Origin: Bacillus marinisedimentorum
GTDB taxonomy: Bacteria; Bacillota; Bacilli; Bacillales; Bacillaceae_O
Assembly: GCF_001644195.2 (NCBI RefSeq)
Contig: NZ_LWBL02000013.1
Coordinates: 60,675 to 124,674 of the forward strand
DNA: 64,000 nucleotides
Direction: 5' to 3'
The notes under the pieces are model-generated. The model was not told the origin of the DNA, made no database searches, and saw nothing but the letters and a program-made list of their open reading frames with translations. This document shows, piece by piece, positions 45,241-53,151 of this stretch; the stretch's first letter is position 1, and every line of letters begins with the position of its first letter. The position numbers and the translations under genes are program-made.

Positions 45241-45513
45241 TTAGCAGCACCTGATTCCTTCAAGCGGTGATTTTTCCATACCCATCCTCAGATGCCAATC
45301 ATGGAATTTTTCAAGCATATACGGATAAAGTTCCAGGGTGTAGTAGTAAACCGGATTCGGAATGCCGAGCATTTCAGAAAACAGCATGAGCATGAAGAGG
45401 TCATCTTCATCCCTCAGCTCCCTGGCAATCTCAGTGCGGTGGGGGAGGCTGATTACTTCATCATACCATTTCAGCAATTTCTTCAGCGTCAATTTATTGT
45501 CATCACTGCTCAT
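45241..45513 (-). CDS. Small protein ending in Cys-Cys, partner of the ArsA ATPase
   Basis: 90 residues, soluble and helical, acidic at the start (MSSDDNKLTLKK). Its only cysteines are the final two residues (GIRCC-stop). This matches a small family I remember from other Gram-positives, defined by an invariant C-terminal CC and found near ArsA genes (unverified). It also recalls ArsD, which ends in a vicinal cysteine pair. The central part VYYYTLELYPYMLEKFHDWHLRMG is aromatic-rich. The ATG overlaps the end of the upstream frame by 11 nt, with AGGAGGGG before it, so translation is coupled. A role in carrying a thiol-reactive ion is my inference. Confidence 0.82.
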   Translation of the reverse strand: MSSDDNKLTLKKLLKWYDEVISLPHRTEIARELRDEDDLFMLMLFSEMLGIPNPVYYYTLELYPYMLEKFHDWHLRMGMEKSPLEGIRCC

Positions 45514-45907
45514 TTATAACCCCTCCTTGTAAAATTGTTTCTGCCAGCCTTTCGATTGTTTGACGGCTGCATTCCCCGATATACCGGCCATCGGCAAATA
45601 CGGCACCTCGTTTTTGTTTCAACAGAAGCGAATCCATCGCCTGCCTGATTGTGATATGTTTTTTCCGCCAGTGGGATAAAAAGTATGCTGTAATCGCCAG
45701 GAAATTGCGCGGATCGAGAAGCGACACTTCAATCCGGCCTCCTGACTCCATTTTCAACCGTCGGTATAAATCCCCTATTTCACCCCGTTCATTTCTATTG
45801 AGAGTAAATGTTTCACTCATACTGATGAACCCGCCATCAGAAACTCCGCCGCATCAGCCGCCTCCCACTTCGGGAAGCACCCGGATAATCATCACTTCCT
45901 GATTCAT
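45503..45907 (-). CDS. Candidate selenoprotein (ArsD/thioredoxin-like) with in-frame UGA at codon 18
   Basis: If UGA at 45854-45856 is read as selenocysteine, ATG at 45907 (GGGGGAG 4 nt upstream) opens a 134-residue frame. The first strand reads MNQEVMIIRVLPEVGGG, then U18-C19-GG, the place where ArsD and thioredoxins carry their reactive pair. The rest (DPRN at 65-68; GAVFADGRYIGE near 103-112) follows a thioredoxin/ArsD layout. The alternative is a 105-residue protein from ATG at 45820, but that start has no good ribosome-binding site. A hairpin at 45810-45844 could serve as SECIS. Its stop overlaps the CC-ending gene, followed by the ArsA ATPase. Selenocysteine genes are not in the window, so the reading is unproven. 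A disabled N-terminus is the main alternative. Confidence 0.6.
45810..45844 (-). other. SECIS-like hairpin downstream of the in-frame UGA
   Basis: On the minus strand GUUUC-UGAUG pairs with CAUCA and, beyond an 8-nt bulge, GAAAC. The loop is GCGGGUU. The loop starts 19 nt after the UGA, within the range for bacterial SECIS elements, and contains guanines and a GU. It is a candidate only. Confidence 0.4.
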
Positions 45908-45946
45908 ATGTCTCCCCCCTTGCCAGGAAAATTCTCTGAAAGTGAA

Positions 45947-45974
45947 AACAAGGACCAGGCAGCTGGTCCTTGTT
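45947..45974 (-). terminator. Hairpin after cstA
   Basis: AACAAGGACCAG and CTGGTCCTTGTT form a perfect 12-bp stem with a 4-nt loop, 5 nt after the cstA stop, followed by TTTTCACTTT on the minus strand. It separates cstA from the ArsA operon at least partly. Confidence 0.75.
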
Positions 45975-45979
45975 CGTTA

Positions 45980-47725
45980 TCATGCAGAATCCTGATCGAT
46001 GGAATCTCCTGCAGAGGCTTTCCTGAATATCATTACCGCTTCCAGAAGGATCCAGAAAGCGAAAACAAGAATGATGGATCCGAATGTGAAGAGAAGCAGG
46101 TTTTGGTCTGACCCGGTAAAGATATTCCATTTCAAGATAACCTGGTCAATCATAGCCCAGAGCGTCATGAAGAGCAGGAATACCATCGGAAGCAATGTCA
46201 CCATATAATTTCTGCCCTTTTTCTTAAGCCAGATGGAAAGCAATAGCAGCGTGATGCCGGCAAGCAGCTGATTTGATGTTCCAAACAGCGGCCAGAGCAA
46301 GTATCCCCCTGAACCAAAGCCGTTTGGCCCTTCAGGAATCAGGACAAGCGCCGCGCTTGAAACGACAGCAATCGAAGTCGCCACATGCTTTTTCGTAAGA
46401 GCCTGAACCTTATATTCACTGCCCAGCTCAGCGATGATATAACGCATGAGACGTACAGATGTATCAAGAGTTGTAGCCGCAAAACTGACGACAATAACGG
46501 ATACGATTGTGGCAGCGATATCCGCCGGAATGAATATCCCTGTGGCAAGCTGGCTCGCACCCTGTACAAATGCACCCAGACCGCCTCCGGATGCCGCAGT
46601 GAAACTGCTGTATACAGCAGAGAAGTCGGCAGTTGTTCCGAAGAATGTGACAACAGCTATAATCGCTACAAGAGCAAGTGAACCTTCCCCTACTGCTCCA
46701 AGGTAACCGACAAAGCGTGCATCTGTTTCACGATCCAGCTGTTTTGAAGAAGTGCCGGATGAAACCAGGCCGTGGAATCCTGAAATCGCTCCGCATGCAA
46801 TCGTGATGAATAGGAGCGGGAACCATGACACATCAGCGTTCGGGTTCGTCATAGGTGCTGTAACTTCCGGATTTGAAAAGAGAAGCCCCAGATAAAGAAT
46901 AGCGAGACCTACAACAAGCTGATGGGAGTTGATATAGTCACGCGGCTGCAGGAGCTTCCATACAGGCAGCGTGGAGGCGATATATACATACACCATCAGG
47001 ACGACAATCCATACAAAAAATGCCATTGAGACGCCGTCCAGTCCAAACGCCACAATGTTATCCTCCCCGCCAAAATATCTGACAAGGTCAATTTGCAGAG
47101 CCGGAACACGGCTGGCCACGATTGCGGCAAGATACATGACACCAAGTGCCACGATAGATGGAAGAAGCATGTTCCCTTTCTTTTTATATACCGCGTAACC
47201 AATCCAAACCGCCAGTGGAATCTGGATGAATACTGAAAGGACACTTGCAGGGAAACTGATGAACAGTTTTGAAATAACCCATGCAAACACGGCATTTACC
47301 ATTAACACCAGAATCAAAATGATAAATAAAAATAAGATCTTTGCCCGCTTGCCAATAAGCTTGTTGGCAATCGTGCCAATCGATTGTCCTTTGTTTCTGA
47401 CCGATAGTACAAGTGCCCCGAAGTCATGGACACCCGCAGCAAACACAGTGCCGAGAATGACCCATAAAAAGGCCGGCAGCCAGCCCCAGTAAACAGCGAT
47501 AGCCGGACCGACAATAGGCGCAGCACCCGCTACAGATGTGAAATGGTGCCCCCATAATACGAATTTGTTTGTCGGGACAAAGTCCACTCCGTCCTGATAC
47601 TTGTGTGCAGGTGTTTCATAGTTTGGATCAAGACGGTAAATTTTTTCTGCTACAAATTTAGAATAATAGCGATACCCCAGAGCAAATACAAGCATCCCGA
47701 TAACGGCGAGCCAAATTCCGCTCAT
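45980..47725 (-). CDS. cstA: Carbon starvation protein A (CstA) family transporter
   Basis: 581 residues with about 16 membrane segments. CstA proteins import pyruvate and/or peptides under nutrient limitation. Family landmarks are the N-terminal YRYYSKFVAEKIYRLD segment, GHHFTSVAGAAPIVGPA, VHDFGALVLSVRNKGQSIG in parts, SGFHGLVSSGTSSKQL and FGTSNQLLAGI. The ATG at 47725 follows AAAGGGGGGAG. The promoter region carries a perfect cre site, so expression should rise when glucose is exhausted. In other bacteria a small YbdD-type protein often follows, and none does here. Confidence 0.95.
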   Translation of the reverse strand: MSGIWLAVIGMLVFALGYRYYSKFVAEKIYRLDPNYETPAHKYQDGVDFVPTNKFVLWGHHFTSVAGAAPIVGPAIAVYWGWLPAFLWVILGTVFAAGVHDFGALVLSVRNKGQSIGTIANKLIGKRAKILFLFIILILVLMVNAVFAWVISKLFISFPASVLSVFIQIPLAVWIGYAVYKKKGNMLLPSIVALGVMYLAAIVASRVPALQIDLVRYFGGEDNIVAFGLDGVSMAFFVWIVVLMVYVYIASTLPVWKLLQPRDYINSHQLVVGLAILYLGLLFSNPEVTAPMTNPNADVSWFPLLFITIACGAISGFHGLVSSGTSSKQLDRETDARFVGYLGAVGEGSLALVAIIAVVTFFGTTADFSAVYSSFTAASGGGLGAFVQGASQLATGIFIPADIAATIVSVIVVSFAATTLDTSVRLMRYIIAELGSEYKVQALTKKHVATSIAVVSSAALVLIPEGPNGFGSGGYLLWPLFGTSNQLLAGITLLLLSIWLKKKGRNYMVTLLPMVFLLFMTLWAMIDQVILKWNIFTGSDQNLLLFTFGSIILVFAFWILLEAVMIFRKASAGDSIDQDSA

Positions 47726-47756
47726 GTTTCTCCCCCCTTTTTATATTTACAACCTA

Positions 47757-47785
47757 ATCGTATGGCAACTTGTAACCGTTGTCAA
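47757..47785 (-). promoter_or_regulatory. cstA promoter with overlapping cre site
   Basis: On the minus strand TTGACA (47785-47780) and TACGAT (47762-47757) are 17 bp apart. The 14-mer TGACAACGGTTACA (47784-47771) matches the CcpA cre consensus TGWNANCGNTNWCA at every defined position. It covers the -35 box, a repressing position. Confidence 0.8.
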
Positions 47786-48133
47786 TAAAATGGACTGAAA
47801 ATTCTAAGTAGAGGGAAAATAAGGAATTCATCGCTTTTTTTTCCCTTCTGAATCAATCCGGAAATACCCGGCATAGTTCCCCTGTTCTCCCGGCATGAGA
47901 AGCTCGGAATCCTACAATTCCTGACGAAACAAACACCTGTACAATGATGGAACCCGGATTTCCACCGGGAGAAGTCTTTTGCATTGTTGCATGTGTACGT
48001 GCAGGTATAAACAGAGGCTTCAGGATATGCCAGTTCTATTTTTGTTCAGGATCCCGCGAATTATTCATTTTTCAAACATTTAATTCAATTTGTCCCGCGG
48101 ATTCGAACAGCGCTCCCGCATACATTAAAAAAA
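47786..48133. other. Gap between cstA and the 48-kb repeat
   Basis: No gene is supported. A plus-strand frame of 178 codons (47944-48480) exists only because the array beyond 48162 lacks stops. CCCGG-ATTTCCA-CCGGG near 47950-47970 is a small hairpin of unknown meaning. Confidence 0.4.
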
Positions 48134-48480
48134 GCGCAAGACGCCTGCTTAGCGTCGTGCACCGAAGGCCTTTTCAGAAACACATAGGCTCGATTCGTTC
48201 CCTTTTTGCTCCTCCGAAGGCCTTTTCGGGAACGCATAGCTCAATTCGTTCCCTTTTTAGTCCTCCGAAGGCCTTTTCGGGAACGCATAGCTCGATTCGT
48301 TCCCTTTTTAGTCCTCCGAAGGCCTTTTCGGGAGCACATGGGCTCGATTCGTTTCCTTTTTGCTTCTCCAAAGACCTTTTCGGGAACGCATGGGCATTAG
48401 CGGGGATTCCTGCAGGAAAGCGGTTTTCCCTTCCGATGGAATCACCGCTTATGGCGATACCCGCTGGCGCCTGGGGTTAG
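48134..48480. repeat. Foldback element interrupted by a 51-52 bp tandem array
   Basis: GCGCAAGACGCCTGCTTAGC at 48134 and the right part (GCATTAGCGG..., CACCGCTTATGGCGATACCC, GCTGGCGCC) at 48393-48475 are the two halves of a foldback element. Between them CCGAAGGCCTTTTC (last copy diverged to CCAAAGACC) starts at 48162, 48214, 48265, 48316 and 48368: four full units and a partial one. Each unit contains GGGAACG ... CGTTCCC, a 7-bp hairpin, except where diverged. Confidence 0.85.
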
Positions 48481-48630
48481 ACACTAATATTACTTGAAAA
48501 ACTTATGCTTTCTTACTTTATAAAGAAAACTCGCGATTTGCGAGTCTTCAGGTGAGGGTTGAGACGCAGCAGGACTTTTCTATTATTTTCAGCTGGACCG
48601 AGACAGTTCCTTGCTGACAATTTATACAAA

Positions 48631-48670
48631 GATAAAATATCCCTGCCGGTAAAAACATCCGGCAGGGATA
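48631..48670 (-). terminator. Terminator of the hemEHY operon
   Basis: TATCCCTGCCGG and CCGGCAGGGATA form a perfect 12-bp stem with a 9-nt loop, then TTTTATCTTTG on the minus strand. Confidence 0.88.
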
Positions 48671-48727
48671 CATTAAAAGAACAGCCATATACAGCAAAAC
48701 GGTTTCATCTTATCATTTGTACAGCGA

Positions 48728-50146
48728 TTATTTGTCCGGATCAAAGAAGCTGATGACTTTCCGGACAGCTTCCTCTCCCTGATCGATGCAATCAGGCAAG
48801 CCGACCCCTTCATAGGAACCGCCGGCCAGGAAGATTCCCGGCAGCTTTTCACCCATTTCATTTTTGATGTGCCCAAGTCTCTCCAGATGGCCTACAGTGT
48901 ATTGCGGCATCGCATCTTTCCACCTGGTTACAATTGAAAACTCCGGTTCGTCGGTGATATCCATAATTTTATTCAAATCGTTCAAGACGGTCTGTGAAAT
49001 TACTTCGTCCGATTGGTCGACGATGCTTTCATCTGTCGGGCGGCCGACGTAGCAGCGCAGGAGCACTTTGTCCTTTGGAGTCGTATGCGGCCATTTTTTA
49101 TGTGTCCAGGTGCACGCTGTAATTCTGAAATCACTGTTGCGCGAAACGACAAAGCCAGTCCCATCGATATCCTGCTTGACAGCTGATGCAGGAAACGCCA
49201 TGGCGACAGTTGCCACAGAAGTTGACGGTACATTTTTGAGTGGTTCGAAAAAGCTGTATTCAGGCATCATTCCGTGTACGGCCTGATGTGGTGCAGCAAT
49301 AATGATACTGTCAGCTGTAATGGTCTCCCTGTTATCGAGCTTCAGCTCATACCCTTGATCTGTTTTCACAATCCGGGTCACTTTAGTGTTCTTTCGGACC
49401 GTTCCTTCTTCAAGTTTTTCTTCAACCGCTTCCACCAGCGATTCCAGTCCGGAATCCACCGTCAAAAACATTCCTTTTTTCCCGGAGGTTGCCGATTTGT
49501 TTTTTGGCGCCGGCATTGTTTTCTTAATTCCTAAAATGAGGCTGCGATATTCTTGTTCAAGTCTATAAAAATTAGGGAATGTGGCCATCAGGCTCATGTT
49601 GTCAAGATCACCTGCATAAATTCCGGATAAAAGCGGTTCAATCAAATTCTCAACAACGTCATCCCCGAATCTTCTCCTGAAAAACTGGCCTAGCGACTGG
49701 TCTCCTTCCGCTTCGGAACGCGGCAGGATAAAATCGCCGGCGGCGCGGAATTTTCCCGGCCAGGAAAACATGCCGGAAAATGCGAACGGCATAATTTTTG
49801 TCGGTATGCCCATAAATGACCCTTCAGGCATGGAATGGAGTTTGCCGTCCACGAGGACATAGGATTTCCCGGTGGAATTGTTCACAAGGCGGTCTTGCAT
49901 CCCCATTTCTTCCACCAGCCGCGACATGCTTTTTTTGCGGGCAAGGTAGGAATCCGGGCCTCGTTCTATGATGAATCCATCTTTTGTGAAGGTTTGAACT
50001 TTCCCTCCCAGCCGAGGGCTCTCCTCGACCAGCATTGTATCAATGGGCAGACCTTTTTCCTTGATTTCTTTTTGCAGATAGTATGCGGCAGAAAGGCCCG
50101 TGATCCCCCCGCCGATAATAACCGTTTTCGTTCTAGTATCGCTCAT
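48728..50146 (-). CDS. hemY: Coproporphyrinogen III oxidase (HemY/CgoX)
   Basis: 472 residues. It is a FAD enzyme that oxidises coproporphyrinogen III to coproporphyrin III in the Gram-positive heme pathway (formerly annotated as protoporphyrinogen oxidase). The FAD dinucleotide motif is [16 protein letters not shown] at 9-24, and the C-terminal FAD contact is [19 protein letters not shown] in parts. The ATG at 50146 lies 14 nt inside hemH, with AAGGCG upstream, giving coupled translation. It is the last gene of hemE-hemH-hemY. Confidence 0.97.
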   Translation of the reverse strand: MSDTRTKTVIIGGGITGLSAAYYLQKEIKEKGLPIDTMLVEESPRLGGKVQTFTKDGFIIERGPDSYLARKKSMSRLVEEMGMQDRLVNNSTGKSYVLVDGKLHSMPEGSFMGIPTKIMPFAFSGMFSWPGKFRAAGDFILPRSEAEGDQSLGQFFRRRFGDDVVENLIEPLLSGIYAGDLDNMSLMATFPNFYRLEQEYRSLILGIKKTMPAPKNKSATSGKKGMFLTVDSGLESLVEAVEEKLEEGTVRKNTKVTRIVKTDQGYELKLDNRETITADSIIIAAPHQAVHGMMPEYSFFEPLKNVPSTSVATVAMAFPASAVKQDIDGTGFVVSRNSDFRITACTWTHKKWPHTTPKDKVLLRCYVGRPTDESIVDQSDEVISQTVLNDLNKIMDITDEPEFSIVTRWKDAMPQYTVGHLERLGHIKNEMGEKLPGIFLAGGSYEGVGLPDCIDQGEEAVRKVISFFDPDK

Positions 50147-51089
50147 GTTTGTCGCCTTCTTTATCCATTTTTTTCACGATGACATCCGCCATAGCTTCGA
50201 TAAACAGCGGATTGGCATTTGGCATTTCCGGACGGTAATAGGAGGCTCCGAGTTCGTCGGTTACGACTTTGCACTCATAATCATTGTCATACAGTACTTC
50301 AAGGTGATCGGCCACAAAGCCGACAGGCGCATACACGAAGGCCCTGTAGCCTTTTTGTTCATATAAGCCGCGGGTAAGATCCTGTACATCCGGGCCTATC
50401 CACCGTTCAGGCGTATTGCCGGCACTTTGCCATCCGTTCTCATAATCGTTGATTCCAGCCTGGGCGGCAATCAGCTTGGCTGTCTCCCTCAGCTGCTCCG
50501 GATATGGATCTCCGGCGGCGAGAATGCGTTCCGGAAGGCTGTGGGCGCTTACAATCAGAACAGCCTTTTCACGATCTTCTTCAGGCATCGAGCTGTATAC
50601 ATCCCTCAGCCTGCCGGCCCAGTATGTGATGAACTTCGGTTCTTCATACCAGCTTTCAACCGACAGAATTTCCGGGCCGCCGATCTCTTCTGCCGTTTCC
50701 CGGGCCCGCCCATTATAAGACTTGATGCTGAAAGTTGAATAGTGCGGTGCAAGAACAATGCTCACCGCCTTCTTGATGCCGTCTTCATTCATTTGTTTTA
50801 CAGCATCTTCAATAAACGGTTCGATATGCTTCAAACCGATATAAGCTTCAAACTCCTTATCTTCAAATCTGGAGTTCAGTTCCTGTTCCAGCTTCTTTGC
50901 CTGTTCTTTTGTTATTTTTGCAAGCGGGGACACCCCGCCGATTGCCGCATAGCGGTCCTTCAAATCCTGCAGCTGTTCATCGGAAGGCGTCCGTCCCCTG
51001 CGGATATGGGTATAGTACCGTTCAATATCCTCTTCGCTGTATGGGGTCCCATAGGCCATCACCAACAGGCCGATCTTTTCTTTTTCCAT
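50133..51089 (-). CDS. hemH: Coproporphyrin III ferrochelatase (HemH/CpfC)
   Basis: 318 residues, soluble, monomeric type. It inserts Fe2+ into coproporphyrin III. The active-site SAHSLPERI (catalytic His) is intact, as are [22 protein letters not shown] in parts near the N-terminus, LAPHYSTFS and the glutamate in [12 protein letters not shown]. As in other Bacillus enzymes there is no iron-sulfur cluster cysteine set at the C-terminus. It starts 15 nt after hemE. Confidence 0.97.
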   Translation of the reverse strand: MEKEKIGLLVMAYGTPYSEEDIERYYTHIRRGRTPSDEQLQDLKDRYAAIGGVSPLAKITKEQAKKLEQELNSRFEDKEFEAYIGLKHIEPFIEDAVKQMNEDGIKKAVSIVLAPHYSTFSIKSYNGRARETAEEIGGPEILSVESWYEEPKFITYWAGRLRDVYSSMPEEDREKAVLIVSAHSLPERILAAGDPYPEQLRETAKLIAAQAGINDYENGWQSAGNTPERWIGPDVQDLTRGLYEQKGYRAFVYAPVGFVADHLEVLYDNDYECKVVTDELGASYYRPEMPNANPLFIEAMADVIVKKMDKEGDKHERY

Positions 51090-51104
51090 TATTCATACCT
51101 CCGA

Positions 51105-52154
51105 TTATTTGGAAGCTTTTTTATCAGCAGAATACTCATGTACAAATTTGGTCAGTTTTTGCAACGTTTCAACCTTCACCTGCGGGAAGATGCCGTGACC
51201 GAGGTTGAAAATGTAACCGGGATCTTTCATGCCTTCGTCAAGGATTTCTTTCGCTTTTTCCTCAATAACAGGCCACGGTGCCAGCAGCAAGGCCGGGTCA
51301 AGGTTGCCCTGCAATGTTTTGGTCATCCCCATGGAGCGGGCTTCTGAAATCGGCAGGCGCCAGTCAAGGCCGACAACATCAAGCGGCAGGTCATGCCAGT
51401 CCATCGCAAGGTGGCCTGCTCCGACTCCAAACATGATGAGTGGAACGTCTTCTTCCCTTAAACTGGAGAAGATCCGCTCCATTACTGGTTTTACATACTT
51501 GCGGTAGTCCTGCTGGTTCAATGCACCGACCCATGAATCAAAAATCTGGATTGCCTGTGCCCCCGCCTTGATTTGGGCCTTCACATAATCGATGACCATA
51601 TCGCCCAGTTTTTCCATCAACAGGTTCCATCCCTCAGGATCTGTATACATGAATGCTTTTGTTTTGTAATAGTTTTTGGAAGGGCCGCCTTCAATCATGT
51701 AGCTCGCCAGTGTAAAAGGGGCGCCGCTGAAGCTGATCAATGGAACCGATAATTGTTCACGGAGCAGCTTGATCGTATCCAGGACGTATGGCACATCCTG
51801 CTCCGGCTTGATCGTGCCGAGCCGTTCAACGTCTGCCTTTGAGGAGATCGGATTGCTGATGACCGGGCCGATTCCCGACTTGATTTCAACATCGATTCCG
51901 ATGGCCGGCAGCGGAGTCATAATATCTTTATAAAGGATAGCCGCATCAACGCCATGCTGTTCGACCGGCAGCCTCGTCACATAAGCGCATAACTCGGGCT
52001 GATGGGTTATTTCAAAAAGGGAGTATTTCTTCTTGATCTCGCGGTATTCAGGCTGATAGCGTCCTGCCTGTCTCATATACCAGACCGGAACATGGTCTGT
52101 TTCTTCTCCGCGGCATGCTTTTAAAAACGCATCATTAAATGGTTTGGTCGTCAT
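51105..52154 (-). CDS. hemE: Uroporphyrinogen decarboxylase
   Basis: 349 residues, a TIM-barrel enzyme that removes four carboxyl groups from uroporphyrinogen III. The N-terminal signature [16 protein letters not shown] is at about 24-39, with the conserved Arg pair; the catalytic Asp lies in [21 protein letters not shown] and FNLGHGIFP are further family blocks. The ATG at 52154 has AGAGGTG upstream. It opens the hemE-hemH-hemY operon; the promoter should lie in the 290-bp gap upstream. Confidence 0.97.
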   Translation of the reverse strand: MTTKPFNDAFLKACRGEETDHVPVWYMRQAGRYQPEYREIKKKYSLFEITHQPELCAYVTRLPVEQHGVDAAILYKDIMTPLPAIGIDVEIKSGIGPVISNPISSKADVERLGTIKPEQDVPYVLDTIKLLREQLSVPLISFSGAPFTLASYMIEGGPSKNYYKTKAFMYTDPEGWNLLMEKLGDMVIDYVKAQIKAGAQAIQIFDSWVGALNQQDYRKYVKPVMERIFSSLREEDVPLIMFGVGAGHLAMDWHDLPLDVVGLDWRLPISEARSMGMTKTLQGNLDPALLLAPWPVIEEKAKEILDEGMKDPGYIFNLGHGIFPQVKVETLQKLTKFVHEYSADKKASK

Positions 52155-52180
52155 GACATCACACCTCTCTATTATGTAGG

Positions 52181-52290
52181 CTCTGTCCGAGCTGAATCTT
52201 GATATATATGCGCCGTCAAAATCGAGCGCTTTTCATACCTGCCAGGGGCTTTCCGGAGTCTCGCACACCCGTGCCGATCGATCTGTCTAT
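52181..52290. repeat. Possible decayed MITE-like repeat upstream of hemE
   Basis: GGCTCTGTCCGAGC near 52180, followed by TCTTGATATATATGCGCCG and later GGGGCTTTCCGGAGTCTCGC, looks like a decayed member of the GGCTCTGTT repeat group. No matching right end is seen. The hemE promoter must lie in or beside it. Confidence 0.3.
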
Positions 52291-52410
52291 GATCAGAAAA
52301 TAGTGTCCAATATTATTATAAAAACAGCATTTTTTCCGCACGCAGGTGAATTATATCATAAATCCGCATCTCAAATCATATCTTGAGCCGTTTGTCCATC
52401 TAATAGACAA

Positions 52411-52443
52411 AAAACACCAAACGCATAGTGCATTCGGTGTTTT
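52411..52443 (-). terminator. Terminator of the M50 protease gene
   Basis: AAAACACC and GGTGTTTT enclose GCA/TGC pairs, an interrupted stem 4 nt after the stop codon, with T-rich sequence beyond it on the minus strand. Confidence 0.75.
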
Positions 52444-52446
52444 GCC

Positions 52447-53112
52447 TCAGAAAAAAACAGCTGAAAACATCCCGTCAAGGAAACCGGTAACCGCTGGGAT
52501 CACCCGGTTGAAAATGGGCTGAATCGTATAGCGATACAGCGGCGTTATAATGAGAAACAGAAAAATGATGATACCGAAGGATTCATATTGTGTCAGCTTT
52601 GCCCGAATATCCGGCGGCGACAAGTCTTCAACGATCCGATATCCGTCAAGCGGCGGAAACGGGAGCAGGTTAAAGACGAATAAGATGACATTCAAATAGA
52701 TGAACGTATTTAAAAATTGATACAAGATATCAGAGACAGCTGCTGACAGGGTCTCCTCGAGGCCGGTCACAATCATTGAATACCAGAGTACAAACCCCAT
52801 TGCGGCAAGGAACAGGTTGCTGAGGGGCCCGGCAGCCGACACAAGTATTCCGGAAAGGCGGGGTTTTTTAAAATAAAACCGATTGACCGGAACAGGACGC
52901 GCCCACCCGAATCCTGCTATCAAGATCATAATCGTCCCGAATAAATCAAGATGGGCGAACGGCGACAATGTCAGCCTGCCCTGGTCCTTCGCAGTCGGGT
53001 CGCCGAACTTGTAAGCGACATACGCATGGGAAAATTCATGGACCGAAAAGGCGATTGCAAGTGTGATTAAAAGATAAGGTAAATCCTCCAGGTCAAAAAA
53101 GAAAAAATCCAT
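52447..53112 (-). CDS. Site-2-protease (M50) family membrane protein
   Basis: 221 residues, about five membrane segments. It is an intramembrane zinc metalloprotease of the small YwhC-like type without a PDZ domain. The zinc motif HEFSH is at 25-29 in the first helix, and the third ligand lies in LPFPPLDGYRI. Both are intact. The N-terminus (MDFFFFDLEDLP) is short. ATG at 53112 follows AAGGTGGGG. It lies 39 nt after pbpF in the same direction, so the two are probably cotranscribed. The substrate is unknown. Confidence 0.9.
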   Translation of the reverse strand: MDFFFFDLEDLPYLLITLAIAFSVHEFSHAYVAYKFGDPTAKDQGRLTLSPFAHLDLFGTIMILIAGFGWARPVPVNRFYFKKPRLSGILVSAAGPLSNLFLAAMGFVLWYSMIVTGLEETLSAAVSDILYQFLNTFIYLNVILFVFNLLPFPPLDGYRIVEDLSPPDIRAKLTQYESFGIIIFLFLIITPLYRYTIQPIFNRVIPAVTGFLDGMFSAVFF

Positions 53113-53151
53113 AACTGCCCCACCTTTTCATTCTCAAATTCATGATTACGT

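Noticed and set aside
45503..45820. Annotating only the 105-residue protein from ATG 45820
   Set aside because: The upstream frame is continuous except for one UGA, has the better ribosome-binding site, and supplies the first beta strand of the fold.
47944..48480. 178-codon plus-strand frame over the 48-kb array
   Set aside because: It crosses intergenic sequence, a foldback element half and the tandem array. The repeated PPKAFSGTHSSIRSLF-like peptide is a product of the 51-bp period.
52155..52446. Looking for a riboswitch or T-box upstream of hemE and other operons
   Set aside because: No conserved riboswitch core or T-box sequence was recognised in this or the other leader regions.
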